64,000 nucleotides of DNA from Porphyrobacter sp. AAP60 (GCF_001296025.1 NZ_LJHV01000010.1:62001-126000); one strand, 5' to 3'. Counted from the first letter of the stretch, positions 35,933-45,880 are shown. Notes: generated from the letters alone by a model not told the origin. Numbers and translations: made by a program.

Positions 35933-36574
35933 CTAGGCAGCCTGGGCAGCAAGACCCATCATCGCATCAACTTTCACGCGAACAACCTCAGCCGGATGGC
36001 GGACCCCCAGCTTTGTCATCATGTTGGCGCGATGGATTTCCACAGTGCGCGGACTGATAGAGAGGTCGCGTGCGATTGCCTTGTTAGAGCTTCCGCCTGC
36101 CAAGCCTTCTAGGACCTCCATTTCACGGTTCGACAAAGTTGACAAACGGTTCCGCGCCTCGACTGTCCGCTGCCGCGCTGCGCTTACAGCCAAGGCTTCC
36201 TTGCTAATCCTCGCAATTGAGATGGCGAGGCGTTCAGGCTGGACCGGAAACGACAGATAGTCGATGGCGCCACCCTTAATGGCCTGCACAACCTTTGCCG
36301 GGCTGGGTTGAATGTCGAACGCGACCACCGGGAGCCAAATGCCTAGAGCGAGAAGGCGCTCTAGGACCAATGAGACACTCTCCCCGTCAATCGGATCTCG
36401 GACGATGATGATGCCTTCACGTGGAGCGTGTGCCGCAATTTCGGCAAGCTCAGCGTAAGGCTCGCAGTGATGCCCGATTTTGGCGCTTGCATTGGCTATC
36501 TCGCATCGGATCCGTGCGTCGGCTTCAACAAGATGCAGTGGCAGCTTGGGTGCCGCAGAATTTTGGTTTTCCAT
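35933..36574 (-). CDS. FixJ/LuxR-type regulator with degenerate receiver domain
   Basis: 213 residues from the ATG at 36574, which has AGGGG at good spacing; an ATG two codons earlier is too close to it. The C-terminus is an intact LuxR-type helix-turn-helix (LSNREMEVLEGLAGGSSNKA, ISPRTVEIHRANMMTKLGVR). The N-terminal receiver fold is present, but its chemistry is lost: the acidic pocket is VEADA instead of DDD/E, the phospho-Asp position is replaced in GIIIVRDPIDG, the switch Thr is replaced in VVAFDI, and the conserved Lys-Pro is SFP. It is therefore likely to be phosphorylation-independent. No histidine kinase gene is nearby. Confidence 0.82.
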   Translation of the reverse strand: MENQNSAAPKLPLHLVEADARIRCEIANASAKIGHHCEPYAELAEIAAHAPREGIIIVRDPIDGESVSLVLERLLALGIWLPVVAFDIQPSPAKVVQAIKGGAIDYLSFPVQPERLAISIARISKEALAVSAARQRTVEARNRLSTLSNREMEVLEGLAGGSSNKAIARDLSISPRTVEIHRANMMTKLGVRHPAEVVRVKVDAMMGLAAQAA

Positions 36575-36808
36575 GCTCATTCCCCTTTGATGTCAACCGG
36601 AGAATGCCACCTGAGTCATGGTAAATAGCCAATTAGCAGATCCGTAGTTCCCACTAAGGAAGGCGCGCACTCGCTGTCGTTGACAGGTCTCAGCGCGATA
36701 GGACAAGTAGCGCGGCCATTAGGGCTTTTTTTGGGTTCGCCCGAAACTGCTCGACTCGACAGTCGGGCCGGGAAATGAGACTACCATCCAAATTGGATTA
36801 TATCGGGC

Positions 36809-36982
36809 ATGATGACCAGAAAAGAACTGGCTCTGTTGCACTCTTTGCAGAGTACGCTAGCGCTGAAGCGCGATTGGGTGGCTGTTGGCCATGTCCAAGC
36901 GTTAATCGATCGTATTTCGAATGAGCATGGCGGGCTTGTCGAGTTGCCGGGCCTTGTTGGGCAGGAACCGGTAATCCATTAG
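36809..36982 (+). CDS. Possible small protein, 57 residues
   Basis: Reads MMTRKELALLHSLQSTLALK, then DWVAVGHVQALIDRISNEHG. It has the composition of a real helical protein, but no strong ribosome site precedes either of the two adjacent ATGs. It is divergent from the degenerate-receiver regulator. Not recognised. Confidence 0.35.
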   Translation: MMTRKELALLHSLQSTLALKRDWVAVGHVQALIDRISNEHGGLVELPGLVGQEPVIH

Positions 36983-37148
36983 CAGGGCATACGGCCCGTG
37001 TTTTCTGTGTCACTCGCCTGGCTAATCACGCAACCAGCTTTCCGAGTTTCCGTGAATCCCGGCACCGACAAGAGCGCAGCTGGGACAACACTGATAGCGC
37101 GAACCGACGGGCAAGACCGCATCTGCTGCGGCATGCGTCGACTTTAGA

Positions 37149-37420
37149 TCAACCATCTGCAGAGACAGGCGACAGAATGTGACGCGCAATCGAACGTCCG
37201 TTCTCGGCCAATTTCAAGGTTACGTCGTGACCCTTGAGCCTGCTCGACTGGCGCGAGATGAGGCCGCATCCAATCATGGCCGCGATATGACTGGCCGCGG
37301 CCGCCTCCGAAAGGTCCCCCGTTTGCCGATTTGGTCCAAATGGATCGACCTTGGCACAGCGCCGAATGCAAACAGGTTAGGTAGCACACGCCACCCACTG
37401 TCAGACAGGATATGCCCCGA
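37149..37420 (-). pseudogene. Decayed MarR-like regulator
   Basis: Two frames on this strand give successive parts of a MarR-type winged helix. The first is DSGWRVLPNLFAFGAVPRSI followed by HLDQIGKRG; after a frameshift the second is GDLSEAAAASHIAAMIGCGL, then SRLKGHDVTLKLAENGRSIA. They match in order the central helix and wing of the intact MarR-like proteins at 30.4 and 38.2 kb. It lies directly downstream of the second 56-residue gene. The rest of the 36983-37484 interval has no supported gene. Confidence 0.5.
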
Positions 37421-37484
37421 TACGGCGTCTTGGTTCGATATCTTGTAAGGATAGATCGCAAGCGCAGAAGGGAGTAATATGATC

Positions 37485-37655
37485 CTATTTGCCTGGAGCT
37501 TGGTCCTTAATCAATTTGAGCTTGTCCAGCGCCGAAGAGATATCGATTGCGGCAAAAATGAAGCCTTGCCTGTCACATACCTCGAGGGCAGCCTCTGCAA
37601 AGGCGATTGCCTGTTCGACAGCGTCTTTTTGCTTTTGAAAATGCGAATCAGCCAT
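37485..37655 (-). CDS. 56-residue helical protein, family member 2
   Basis: Reads MADSHFQKQKDAVEQAIAFA, then EAALEVCDRQGFIFAAIDIS and a Lys-rich end. It has the same length and the same core (A-L-E-V-C-D-x-x-G-F-x-x-A-A-I) as the product of 31093-31263. The frame opposite is a shadow. It is divergent from the intact MarR-like gene at 38174 and precedes the decayed one on its own strand. Confidence 0.6.
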   Translation of the reverse strand: MADSHFQKQKDAVEQAIAFAEAALEVCDRQGFIFAAIDISSALDKLKLIKDQAPGK

Positions 37656-38173
37656 GCAGTTTTTTCAATCCCCGCGCACTGTTAGTGCGCAAAATTGTAT
37701 ACAAGCAAGCGGGTAAAACGGTTGATGCTGCAGGCTCAGCCAAACATCCTTACAAATTCAGAGCTCGATGCAACCAGTGTCCCTCTTTGTGACAGGGGCG
37801 CCTTGCAGATGGGTGATATCGAAACGGAATAATGCTCTAACAGTGGACTCCGGCTAACTCGGCGTTTGCATCCAAGGTAAAGATCGCAAGTTAAACCGCG
37901 TCCGCACTCCGCTACAAAGCCCCAATGGTTTCAGAGTGCACAAACGCCAGCTATCTTTTTTCACAAAATTCAATGAAGCCTGCATGAAGCGGAGAGGACA
38001 TTGAGCCTCCGTGAGCAGGCTGACCGCTTGTGTCTCACGCGCGAAGCAAGATGTGTCCTACCCTTAAGCGTTTTTACGAATACGCCCCGAATCGCTCATC
38101 AACTAAGGATGTGCAGGGATCAGGGCAAAGCTACGGCAGTCGTGTTAGGCAACGTGACTGATGAGAGGCGAAA
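37656..38173. other. Divergent intergenic region, no supported gene
   Basis: 518 bases between the 56-residue gene and the MarR-like gene. It presumably contains both promoters. A 100-codon frame at 38001 runs into the MarR-like gene and has no recognisable features. Confidence 0.4.
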
Positions 38174-38674
38174 ATGGAGGTGTCATTGGAATCATCCCTT
38201 GAGCATGCAGCCCGTCCCGCGGCATTTTTGTCTCCAATGGTTGGGCAGCATGAGAACCGCCAGACGATTGCAGATCGTATGGAAGCTCTGGCGATCGAGT
38301 TGAGGTCGATCTCAGATGATGAAATCGAAACCGTGCCGACGGATAGCACCTTGGTGGCACTGGCGAGCAAGATTTATTCGGCACGACGCGACGTCGATAA
38401 AATTTTTGGCATGCACGGCTTTTCGGTCAGCCCAGCTTGGGACATCATCCTCGATCTGTATAAAGCAAATGCCTTGGGGCAGGATATTTCAGTTTCGAGC
38501 GCCTGCATCGGAGCGGCCTGTCCTGCCACCACTGGTCTGAGGTGGATACAGGCTCTTGAAAACATGAAATTGATCGAGCGAAGACCTGACCCGGAAGATA
38601 GGCGCCGTTTTGTCGTCAGCCTTACAGAGGTTGGAAAAATTAAAGCGGTTAAGGCTCTGTCATCCCATTTGTGA
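38174..38674 (+). CDS. MarR-like winged-helix regulator (module B)
   Basis: 166 residues. The N-terminal half is helical (ADRMEALAIELRSISDDEIE). The winged helix follows: FSVSPAWDIILDLYKANALG, CIGAACPATTGLRWIQALEN, and the wing RRPDPEDRRRFVVSLTEVGK, where the Asp and Arg residues of the MarR wing are well preserved. GAGAGGCG lies upstream. It shares architecture with the protein at 30447-30926 and is paired with a member of the same 56-residue family, so the two loci look like paralogous modules. Confidence 0.8.
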   Translation: MEVSLESSLEHAARPAAFLSPMVGQHENRQTIADRMEALAIELRSISDDEIETVPTDSTLVALASKIYSARRDVDKIFGMHGFSVSPAWDIILDLYKANALGQDISVSSACIGAACPATTGLRWIQALENMKLIERRPDPEDRRRFVVSLTEVGKIKAVKALSSHL

Positions 38675-39759
38675 TGCGAGGGGCGCAGATATCATCACCC
38701 GGTACGCGGGCAACCTTCCCGGCCTGACGTGTCGGGTGCCGTCAGCTGATCCATGACCATCCGGATGTGTGCAGCACAGATTGCTTCGTCAGCAAAAATC
38801 AGCAGATCTCAGCCTGTGCCAAGCTGAAGGAGGATGGTATTTGACATTATCGTCTCCTTTGTCCGGATGGCATTGGATCTGATGCATGGGCCTAGATTTG
38901 TTGGTGAATCACGGTGTCCCCAGCCTGCCAAATCCCACGTTCACTGATGCTCTGCAATGCGTAGTACATGCAGGATCTGGAGAAGGACGCGCCTCCACAC
39001 TTAAGCGATAATGAGTATGACCGCTGGCTATCAGGGGCGATGACCAAAAAAGCACCCCGCGACCTAAGGGCTAGAGTCTCGCTTTCCGACTGAACTTGCT
39101 TCTCTCGCGATGCTTTCCTTTGCTGGGCCCATCATGTCAGCTGCATCAAAGGCGGCAAGCCAATCCCCATCGTGCTCAAAGGAACGATACTCCTTCACGC
39201 TCGCTCAGGCACGCCCTTCCTCGATTGTCCTGTGCTCAGGGCGATCAGTGAAGGAGCTCCGGTCACAGAAACGGTCGCCGGCTCGCGGGTTTCCGCTCCG
39301 GGGACGATCTGTTGTTGACTTGAGCGGCCGAGCCCGGTGTGAACCTGAAATGGCCTTACACTGCCGTCAACTTTGTTTCTGGCCGCATAAGCAATGTTAT
39401 CAGGCTTTTAGCATCATCGCAGCCCGACTTTAACGCCTTACAGATGGGTTGGAGGCGTTCGGCAAATCCGTATCAGTGGACCATTCGGAACAGCCTTAAC
39501 GCCTCCACACACTGCAATACGAGGAAACATCTAAATTAATCTTAACCATAACGGGATAAGCTCTGCGACATGTGACTTGGCCTGAAATTCCTTTCAATTG
39601 GCACTCGTGAAACACTGTTTCTGACATGTATCTGCGGGCTTGGGTTCGGCTGCCAGTATTGCCCGCAACTGGCCCACGATTTCCAATCGTTTCAGGAACG
39701 ATAAAGGAAAGGCGCCGTGCCAGACCGGGATGCTGGGCGGCGTCCAAACAGTCATCCCT
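38675..39759. other. Long gap, probably decayed mobile DNA
   Basis: 1,085 bases in which I find no supported gene. Short open frames have skewed composition and no domain match. It is flanked on the right by two transposase remnants, so decayed insertion sequences are the simplest explanation. Confidence 0.4.
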
Positions 39760-40047
39760 TACAAGCAGAAGGTCTATCCGGCTGATGTTGCGATGACCTT
39801 CCCGATCGCTGGCCGCGGACGACCATGTAGGAACCATGGCCCTACGTCGCCTCGCGTCCTGCTCAGGAGTCGCGAGAAAGGGCCACGTGGCAGGCCGTAA
39901 GCTGGCATCGCGGCACTGAGGGCAAATTTTCGGCGCCCTTTGCTGCGATGCGCGGGGGAGGCTGACGGACCGCCGCAGCGCATCGGTCCCTATGGGCAGC
40001 AGCATCTTCCTGGCGAGGAGGTCTGGTTGGTCGGCGGGCAGGTTCCA
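39760..40047 (+). pseudogene. IS701-family transposase remnant, frameshifted
   Basis: Fragments in changing frames follow the order of an IS701 transposase: AGRGRPCRNHGP (frame 1), AQESRERATWQAVSWHRGTE and GKFSAPFAAMRG (frame 3), then ADGPPQRIGPYGQQHLPGEE and VWLVGGQV (frame 1 again, 39961 onward). At least two frameshifts are needed, and both ends of the protein are missing. The long opposite-strand frame here is a shadow. Confidence 0.65.
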
Positions 40048-40090
40048 CTGCCTTTTCGCGGACAAGGGCCGCGCCAAAAGGCCCTCTTTA

Positions 40091-40635
40091 GAGCCTGATC
40101 CGAAATTAAGTTGTTTGATGCCAGTGGGTTAGCTTGACGCGAGCACAAGTCGTTGATTTTGTGGTTTTGCAACGAACCAAGGAAATCAGCGATGTGGATC
40201 GACACCAAGCGTCACATCGTGACCGACACTGATGGTAATCTGGTTCATGCCGTCGTTCACCTCGCTGACGTGCAGGACCGCGATGGCGCGCCGCTCGTGC
40301 TGGCCGAGATTATCCGTCGGCATCCCTGGCTGAGACACATCTTCGCCGTTGGTGGCTATGCCGGCGACAAGCTGCGCCAGGCGCTGCGCAAGATCGGGAA
40401 ATGGACGGGCGAGATCATCAAGCGGTCCGACCACGCCAAGGGCTTCAAGGTTTTGCCCAGACGCTGGGTGGTTGAGCGGACCTTTGCGTGGCTCGGTCGC
40501 AACCGGCGTCATGCCAAGGACTTCGAGCAAACCATCGCCTCAGCGACCGCATGGCTGTTCATCGCCTCAATCCAGCTCTTCGCCCGCCGCATCGCAAGAG
40601 CATGAAATCTATCGTGATAGTTTCGAATCAGACTC
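40091..40635 (+). mobile_element. Internally deleted IS5-family element (IS427/IS1031-like)
   Basis: Terminal inverted repeats GAGCCTGATCCGAAA (40091-40105) and, inverted, GAGTCTGATTCGAAA (40621-40635) match at 13 of 15 positions. They are flanked by TTA on both sides, fitting the three-base TNA duplication of this IS group. The element is about 545 bases, shorter than the roughly 850 expected; the 5' part of the transposase gene has been deleted. Confidence 0.75.
40192..40605 (+). pseudogene. IS5-type transposase, 3' part, inactive
   Basis: The frame encodes the C-terminal portion of a DDE transposase: WIDTKRHIVTDTDGNLVHAV, VQDRDGAPLVLAEIIRRHPW, then GFKVLPRRWVVERTFAWLGR and the closing ASIQLFARR. 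The usual second catalytic Asp in the ADGGYAG context reads AVGGYAG, so Asp is replaced by Val. With the missing N-terminus the enzyme must be dead. Confidence 0.8.
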
Positions 40636-40682
40636 TTAGATGACAGTTTGCCTTCGGATTGCCGCTGACCTTGGTCAGGCCG

Positions 40683-42665
40683 CTAGCTGCTAGTCTGCCG
40701 CAGACCGCTTCTGCCGCGCGCGCGACAGCTGCTCAAGCGATTGCACAACTGTTCCAATGGCATTGGACGACCAAATAGATAGCCTTGCATTGCATGACAA
40801 CCAAGGTCGCGCAGGATGTTCGCCTGCGCGGGGGTCTCGACCCCTTCTGCAATAATCTGCATTCCCAGCACGGACGCTAGACTGACTGCGCTAGAAACCA
40901 GCATTCTCGACATGCTTTCTGGTTCAAGGCCCATAATCAGCGATTTGTCGATCTTGATGTGGCTGAAGCCGTAGGAATGAAGGTAGTCAAGGCTTGTGTA
41001 GCCAGTCCCGAAGTCATCGAGTGCGAAGGTTATCCCCTTGGCCCGGAGCGCTGACACAACGCGGATCGCGCGGTTGGGGTCGGTCACCAAAAAGCTTTCC
41101 GTTATTTCCAGTTTCAGCCTCTCGGGGGGGAACCCCGTTTTTTCGAGGATTTCCATAACGCTGACACCGAAGCTTGGGTGGCGAAATTGTGATGGAGTCA
41201 CATTCACACTCAGAATCAGACCGGGCAGAGGTCGTAGCTCGCGGCAAGCCCGCTCAAGTGCAAACAATCCAAGAGAATGAATTTGGCCAGTAGCTTCTGC
41301 AATGCTGATGAACTCGGATGGCCATAACTCGCCCCGCGAGCGTCGGGGCCATCGCAGCAACGCCTCTGCTGCAACAATGGCACCGCTATGGGTGTCAACA
41401 ATGGGCTGATAGGCAACATCGAATTCCCCGTGTCGAAGTCCGCTTGCAATCTGCTTTTCGACATCAAGCCGCCGGAGGCGCCCTTTGTCGAGCTCGTCTG
41501 AGTATATGGCGATCTTTCCCTTCCCTTGCGTCTTGGCATGGTACATCGCCAGATCCGCCCGGCGGAGCAGCTCGCGAGGCGATGCCGACGCATCGATGTT
41601 GGCGGTGACGCCGATAGAGCCACCGACTTGCATAACATGGCTGTCGACAGTGACCGGCAGGGCAATTTCCTCAAGCAACCGCATGGCCAGAGTAACTGCC
41701 ATCGGCTGCGCTGACTCTTGTGTCTTGGAGGTATCGAGCAAGATCGTGAACTCGTCGCCGCCAACCCGCGCCAGTACACCTTGTTCTGGGCATTGCTGGC
41801 GTAACCGGTCCGCTATGGTGCGGATCAGTTCGTCGCCAGCCTGGTGCCCGTGCTCGTCATTGATCTCTTTGAAGCTATCGAGGTCGATAAACATCACCGC
41901 TAACGTGCTGAGGCAATGGTGCTCATCGGCCTCGATCGCGTCGAGACGAGCCAGAAACTCTCGACGGTTCGGCAAACCCGTGAGCGGGTCACTGAAGGCA
42001 ATGCGGCGATTTTCGTCACTCAGACGTTCGGTTTCCAGTTGTCGAAGACGCAGGGCCTCTCGCGATTTCACCAGTTCGGAAAAAGAGCGATTGAAGCTGA
42101 GGGTTACCATTACCATGCCGGCGCAAACACATGCGAGCACCAGCGCTTGGGGAAGAAGCTGCCAGTCATCAACCCATGCAAAATACAGAGCGAAGGATAC
42201 GGTGCTGATCAATGCTACCAGCATGGCCGCAGCCCGCAGTGTCATCAGGCAAAAGACTGTGCTGACCTGACTTAGTGCCAGAAAAAAGGTCAGATTGCTG
42301 CGTGAAACGACATCGGCATCCTGAAACACCCAGATAACCCAAGCATTGTAAGTGATCGTCATTACGATTGCTGCTGAGCACGTGCGCTTGAGATGAGCCG
42401 TAATCTGGGCGTCCGACAGGTGACGGGTCTCGCTTTGCCTTGACCACCAGCGCGCCCGGACGAGTGCGACTGTGCAGATCGCGATCGGTGCGATCAAAGT
42501 CTGCAGGATCTGGCTCGGTTCAAACGAATAGAAAACGATCGCTAGGGTGTTGCACACCAAAATGGCGTACAACAGAGGGATATGGCCACAGAACGATTGA
42601 AATTGCGCACGCGTCAAATCTGCGTCGCTCGTATCGAGCCTAAAGATTTGCAGCAATGCGGACAT
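40683..42665 (-). CDS. GGDEF-EAL membrane protein (c-di-GMP turnover)
   Basis: 660 residues. The N-terminal 200 residues hold about six membrane helices, followed by a short coiled coil (ALRLRQLETERLSDENRR). The GGDEF domain is intact (DPLTGLPNRREFLARL, FIDLDSFKEINDEHGH, ARVGGDEFTILL). So is the EAL domain (AAEALLRWPRRSRGELWPSE, LKLEITESFL, DDFGTGYTSLDYLHSYGFSH, KIDKSL and a late IAEGVET). Both activities may be functional; many such hybrids act mainly as phosphodiesterases. It is a few kilobases from the EPS genes and may set c-di-GMP for EPS production. Confidence 0.92.
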   Translation of the reverse strand: MSALLQIFRLDTSDADLTRAQFQSFCGHIPLLYAILVCNTLAIVFYSFEPSQILQTLIAPIAICTVALVRARWWSRQSETRHLSDAQITAHLKRTCSAAIVMTITYNAWVIWVFQDADVVSRSNLTFFLALSQVSTVFCLMTLRAAAMLVALISTVSFALYFAWVDDWQLLPQALVLACVCAGMVMVTLSFNRSFSELVKSREALRLRQLETERLSDENRRIAFSDPLTGLPNRREFLARLDAIEADEHHCLSTLAVMFIDLDSFKEINDEHGHQAGDELIRTIADRLRQQCPEQGVLARVGGDEFTILLDTSKTQESAQPMAVTLAMRLLEEIALPVTVDSHVMQVGGSIGVTANIDASASPRELLRRADLAMYHAKTQGKGKIAIYSDELDKGRLRRLDVEKQIASGLRHGEFDVAYQPIVDTHSGAIVAAEALLRWPRRSRGELWPSEFISIAEATGQIHSLGLFALERACRELRPLPGLILSVNVTPSQFRHPSFGVSVMEILEKTGFPPERLKLEITESFLVTDPNRAIRVVSALRAKGITFALDDFGTGYTSLDYLHSYGFSHIKIDKSLIMGLEPESMSRMLVSSAVSLASVLGMQIIAEGVETPAQANILRDLGCHAMQGYLFGRPMPLEQLCNRLSSCRARGRSGLRQTSS

Positions 42666-43867
42666 GATTGGCTATTTTGCTCCCAATACGACGTTTAATC
42701 CGTATTAAAGTCTAGACTCTTTTCAAGAAGTAAGCGCGTCGTCAAACATAGGTATGAACCTTGCCTGTTTGGTGAACACATTCACTAGATACTAATCGCT
42801 GTTTTTTACGTAGATCAACCACGGTGTTCTTAAACGACGGCAAAAGCGGGCTTTTTTGCGCGTCTCCTGCGAAGCCATGGTTCCCTAACTGAGCACAACC
42901 GGATCGAATGACGATGTGCCGGGTAGAATGCCGAAATGAACGCACATTAGCGCCTTCTTTTGACTTGGCTTGGATTAGCCGCGACTGCCTTGACGAAGTC
43001 ATATTGCCGCGCGCCAGCAGCAACCGGTGTGAACAGATTCAAGCTCGCCATCGATCCTGCTGAACACGTGTATCTGAGCTCCCGTGCTTTCTGCCAGAAG
43101 GTTAACTCCAGTTTATGCAGAAACTCTTAACTTGCGCGTCTGTCATCAAGGCTGACGGGTTTCAAAAGCTTGGCAGCGCAATGATCTGGTGTCCGCTTGG
43201 GGGCGCTGTCTCGCAAGCGGGTGCACCAGGTCTGGTGGCTGAGTCACCGGCGCAATCCTTCCCGCCTCCTGCTTAAACTCATGGGAATGCTTCATAATTT
43301 CGTCGGTCTAATATCGCGATCTTTAAGCGTACAGCTGACCGGTGCAAAACCGTTCCAAGTCCTGGTGTTTGCGACCGCGAAAATGTTACAAGCTGCCCCC
43401 TCCAGAGAGCGCGCGAGGATTATTTCAATCGATTCCCAAGCGATGTCGGGCGGATAACAAGCGGGAAAGCGCGACCTGAACGTCAACTGGTGTGCTACAC
43501 GCAACGAAGCCAACATCTAGCTGCCCGATATCCCGAAGTTGTTTCAGATAATCTAGGATACCGAAGGGGGAAGAATCTTCCATGGCCGGGCAGTGCTACC
43601 ATCCGTTTTGACACACCCTAGAGTGGCGTACGCGACAACAGCCGCGCGGTTTTCAAACTCGGGACGGGAAACGGGCTCGATATCATCATTGCCGGTCCCC
43701 TCCGTGTGGCTGTGGGAATCCTTGCGTCCCGCCGGTTGGCAGCTATAGCGGCCGCGAGATCACACCTTGGCTAGGCACGTCCGTAATTTCTAGGCTAACG
43801 TTGGCAGTATATTTCACCGCCGTTTCGAAGTTTCCCATTTTGTGTGTACAAGTAGCGAGAACAGCGA
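42666..43867. other. Long gap upstream of the EPS locus, no supported gene
   Basis: 1,202 bases between the divergent GGDEF-EAL and gmd genes. Frames up to 93 codons occur without recognisable features. The part next to gmd probably holds its promoter. Codon-like structure is weak, so this looks like decayed DNA. Confidence 0.4.
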
Positions 43868-44926
43868 ATGAAAACTGCGATTATTACCGGGGTGACGGGT
43901 CAGGACGGTGCCTATCTGGCCAGGCTATTGCTCGAGAAGGGCTATCAAGTTCACGGTATCAAGCGCCGTTCGTCCTCATTCAACACCGGGCGGATCGAGG
44001 ACATCTACCAAGATCCACACGAGGAGCATCAGCGCTTCGTTCTTCACTATGGCGATCTAACCGATTCCACCAACCTGATCCGGATCATCCAGGAAGTTCG
44101 TCCCGACGAGATCTATAATCTGGCCGCTCAGAGCCATGTGGCAGTGAGTTTCGAAACACCGGAATATACTGCCAATTCCGACGCAATCGGCACCCTACGC
44201 CTGCTTGAGGCGATTCGCATCCTGGGCCTGGAAAAGACCTGTCGGTTCTACCAAGCCTCGACTTCCGAGCTCTACGGGCTTGTGCAGGAAGTGCCCCAGC
44301 GCGAGACCACGCCGTTCTATCCGCGCAGCCCCTATGCTGCGGCAAAGCTATATGCCTACTGGATTACGGTGAACTACCGCGAGGCTTATGGCTTGCACGC
44401 CTCAAACGGAATTCTCTTCAACCACGAGAGCCCGCTGCGCGGCGAGACCTTTGTGACACGCAAGATCACCCGGGCCGCTGCTGCCATTTCGGCGGGGCAG
44501 CAAGACAAACTCTACCTTGGCAACCTAGATGCCAAGCGCGATTGGGGGCATGCCAAGGAATATGTCGAGGGCATGTGGCTGATGCTCCAGCAAGAGGAGC
44601 CGGACGACTACGTGCTGGCTACAGGCGAAACGACTGAGGTGCGCGAATTTGTGCGCTGGGCATTCGAGGATGCGGGCATACCGGTGGAGTTTCGCGGAAC
44701 AGGAATCGAAGAGAAAGGCTACTCGCTCGCGGACGGTCGATGCCTGATCGAGGTCGATTCGGCTTATTTTCGGCCGACCGAAGTCGATCTTCTCTTGGGC
44801 GACCCGTCTAAGGCGCACCGCAAGCTCGGATGGCGGCATGAAACCAGCGTACGCGACCTCGCCCGAGAAATGGTGCTCGCCGATCTCGAGGTGATGCGCA
44901 TGCAGGCTGCGATCCGGGATCAGTAG
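43868..44926 (+). CDS. gmd: GDP-mannose 4,6-dehydratase, copy 1
   Basis: 352 residues. Gmd converts GDP-D-mannose to GDP-4-keto-6-deoxymannose. It shows the Rossmann motif [33 protein letters not shown], the catalytic [14 protein letters not shown] with [12 protein letters not shown] (Tyr-x3-Lys), [19 protein letters not shown] and [20 protein letters not shown]. The next gene, fcl, begins six bases after its stop, so this copy feeds GDP-L-fucose synthesis. A near-identical copy lies at 57285. Confidence 0.96.
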   Translation: MKTAIITGVTGQDGAYLARLLLEKGYQVHGIKRRSSSFNTGRIEDIYQDPHEEHQRFVLHYGDLTDSTNLIRIIQEVRPDEIYNLAAQSHVAVSFETPEYTANSDAIGTLRLLEAIRILGLEKTCRFYQASTSELYGLVQEVPQRETTPFYPRSPYAAAKLYAYWITVNYREAYGLHASNGILFNHESPLRGETFVTRKITRAAAAISAGQQDKLYLGNLDAKRDWGHAKEYVEGMWLMLQQEEPDDYVLATGETTEVREFVRWAFEDAGIPVEFRGTGIEEKGYSLADGRCLIEVDSAYFRPTEVDLLLGDPSKAHRKLGWRHETSVRDLAREMVLADLEVMRMQAAIRDQ

Positions 44927-44932
44927 AAGATC

Positions 44933-45880
44933 ATGACCACTAGCTATTCACTTTCCGGCAAGCGGGTTTTTGTCGCAGGACATAAGGGGATGGCCGGGTC
45001 GGCGATCGTTAGGCGACTTGAGCGCGAAGGCTGTGTGCTTTTGACCGCAGAGCGTCCCGAACTGGATCTCATGGACCAAGCCCAGACCCGGGCCTGGTTT
45101 GCGGACCATCAGCCTCAGGCGGTCTTCGTTGCCGCCGCTAAAGTCGGGGGGATCCTGGCCAATGACAGCTTTCCAGCGGACTTCCTCTACGACAACCTGA
45201 TGATCGAAGCGAACATCATTGAGGCTGCGCATCGCAGCGATGTCGAAAAGCTCCTTTTTCTTGGCTCGTCTTGCATTTATCCTAAGCTGGCGGAACAACC
45301 GATGGCGGAGGGCGCGCTCCTCACAGGCCCGCTTGAGCCAACCAACGAATGGTATGCGATCGCAAAGATTGCCGGGATAAAACTGGGTCAGGCTTTTCGC
45401 AGACAGCATGGCCGAGATTTCATCTCGGCCATGCCGACCAACCTCTATGGGCCGGGGGACAACTTTTCACTGACGACTTCGCATGTTCTGCCGGCTTTGA
45501 TCCGCAAGACGCATGAGGCAAAGCTGGAAGGTGCTGAGAGCATCGTGGTCTGGGGGACTGGAACCCCCCTCCGCGAGTTTCTACACGTCGATGACCTTGC
45601 GGATGCATGTGTCTTTCTGATGAGGCATTATTCCGACCCTATGCATGTGAACGTGGGTTTCGGCGAAGATGTCTCGATCCTCGATCTGACTCGGATGGTG
45701 TGCGAGGTGATCGGATTTGCCGGAACAATCAGCCATGATTTGACCAAGCCCGATGGAACACCGCGCAAGCTGCTCGATTCGCGTAAGCTTCAAGCTATGG
45801 GCTGGCGGCCATCGATCAGCCTGCGTGAAGGGGTTCTGGCAACTTATCAATGGTATCTAGCGCATTTGGATGCGCACTAG
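44933..45880 (+). CDS. fcl: GDP-L-fucose synthase
   Basis: 315 residues. The enzyme epimerises and reduces the Gmd product to GDP-L-fucose. Motifs are VAGHKGMAGSAIVRRLE, AAAKVGGILANDSFPADFLY, LFLGSSCIYPKLAEQPM, the catalytic NEWYAIAKIAGIKL (Tyr-x3-Lys) and MPTNLYGPGDNF. Length matches the family. It forms a two-gene operon with gmd and implies fucose or a derivative in the polysaccharide. Confidence 0.96.
   Translation: MTTSYSLSGKRVFVAGHKGMAGSAIVRRLEREGCVLLTAERPELDLMDQAQTRAWFADHQPQAVFVAAAKVGGILANDSFPADFLYDNLMIEANIIEAAHRSDVEKLLFLGSSCIYPKLAEQPMAEGALLTGPLEPTNEWYAIAKIAGIKLGQAFRRQHGRDFISAMPTNLYGPGDNFSLTTSHVLPALIRKTHEAKLEGAESIVVWGTGTPLREFLHVDDLADACVFLMRHYSDPMHVNVGFGEDVSILDLTRMVCEVIGFAGTISHDLTKPDGTPRKLLDSRKLQAMGWRPSISLREGVLATYQWYLAHLDAH

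Noticed and set aside
39496..40077. 193-codon minus-strand frame
   Set aside because: It is opposite the IS701-type remnant, whose plus-strand fragments are recognisable in order.
41485..42270. 261-codon plus-strand frame opposite the GGDEF-EAL gene
   Set aside because: Shadow of the well-supported minus-strand gene; no known domain.
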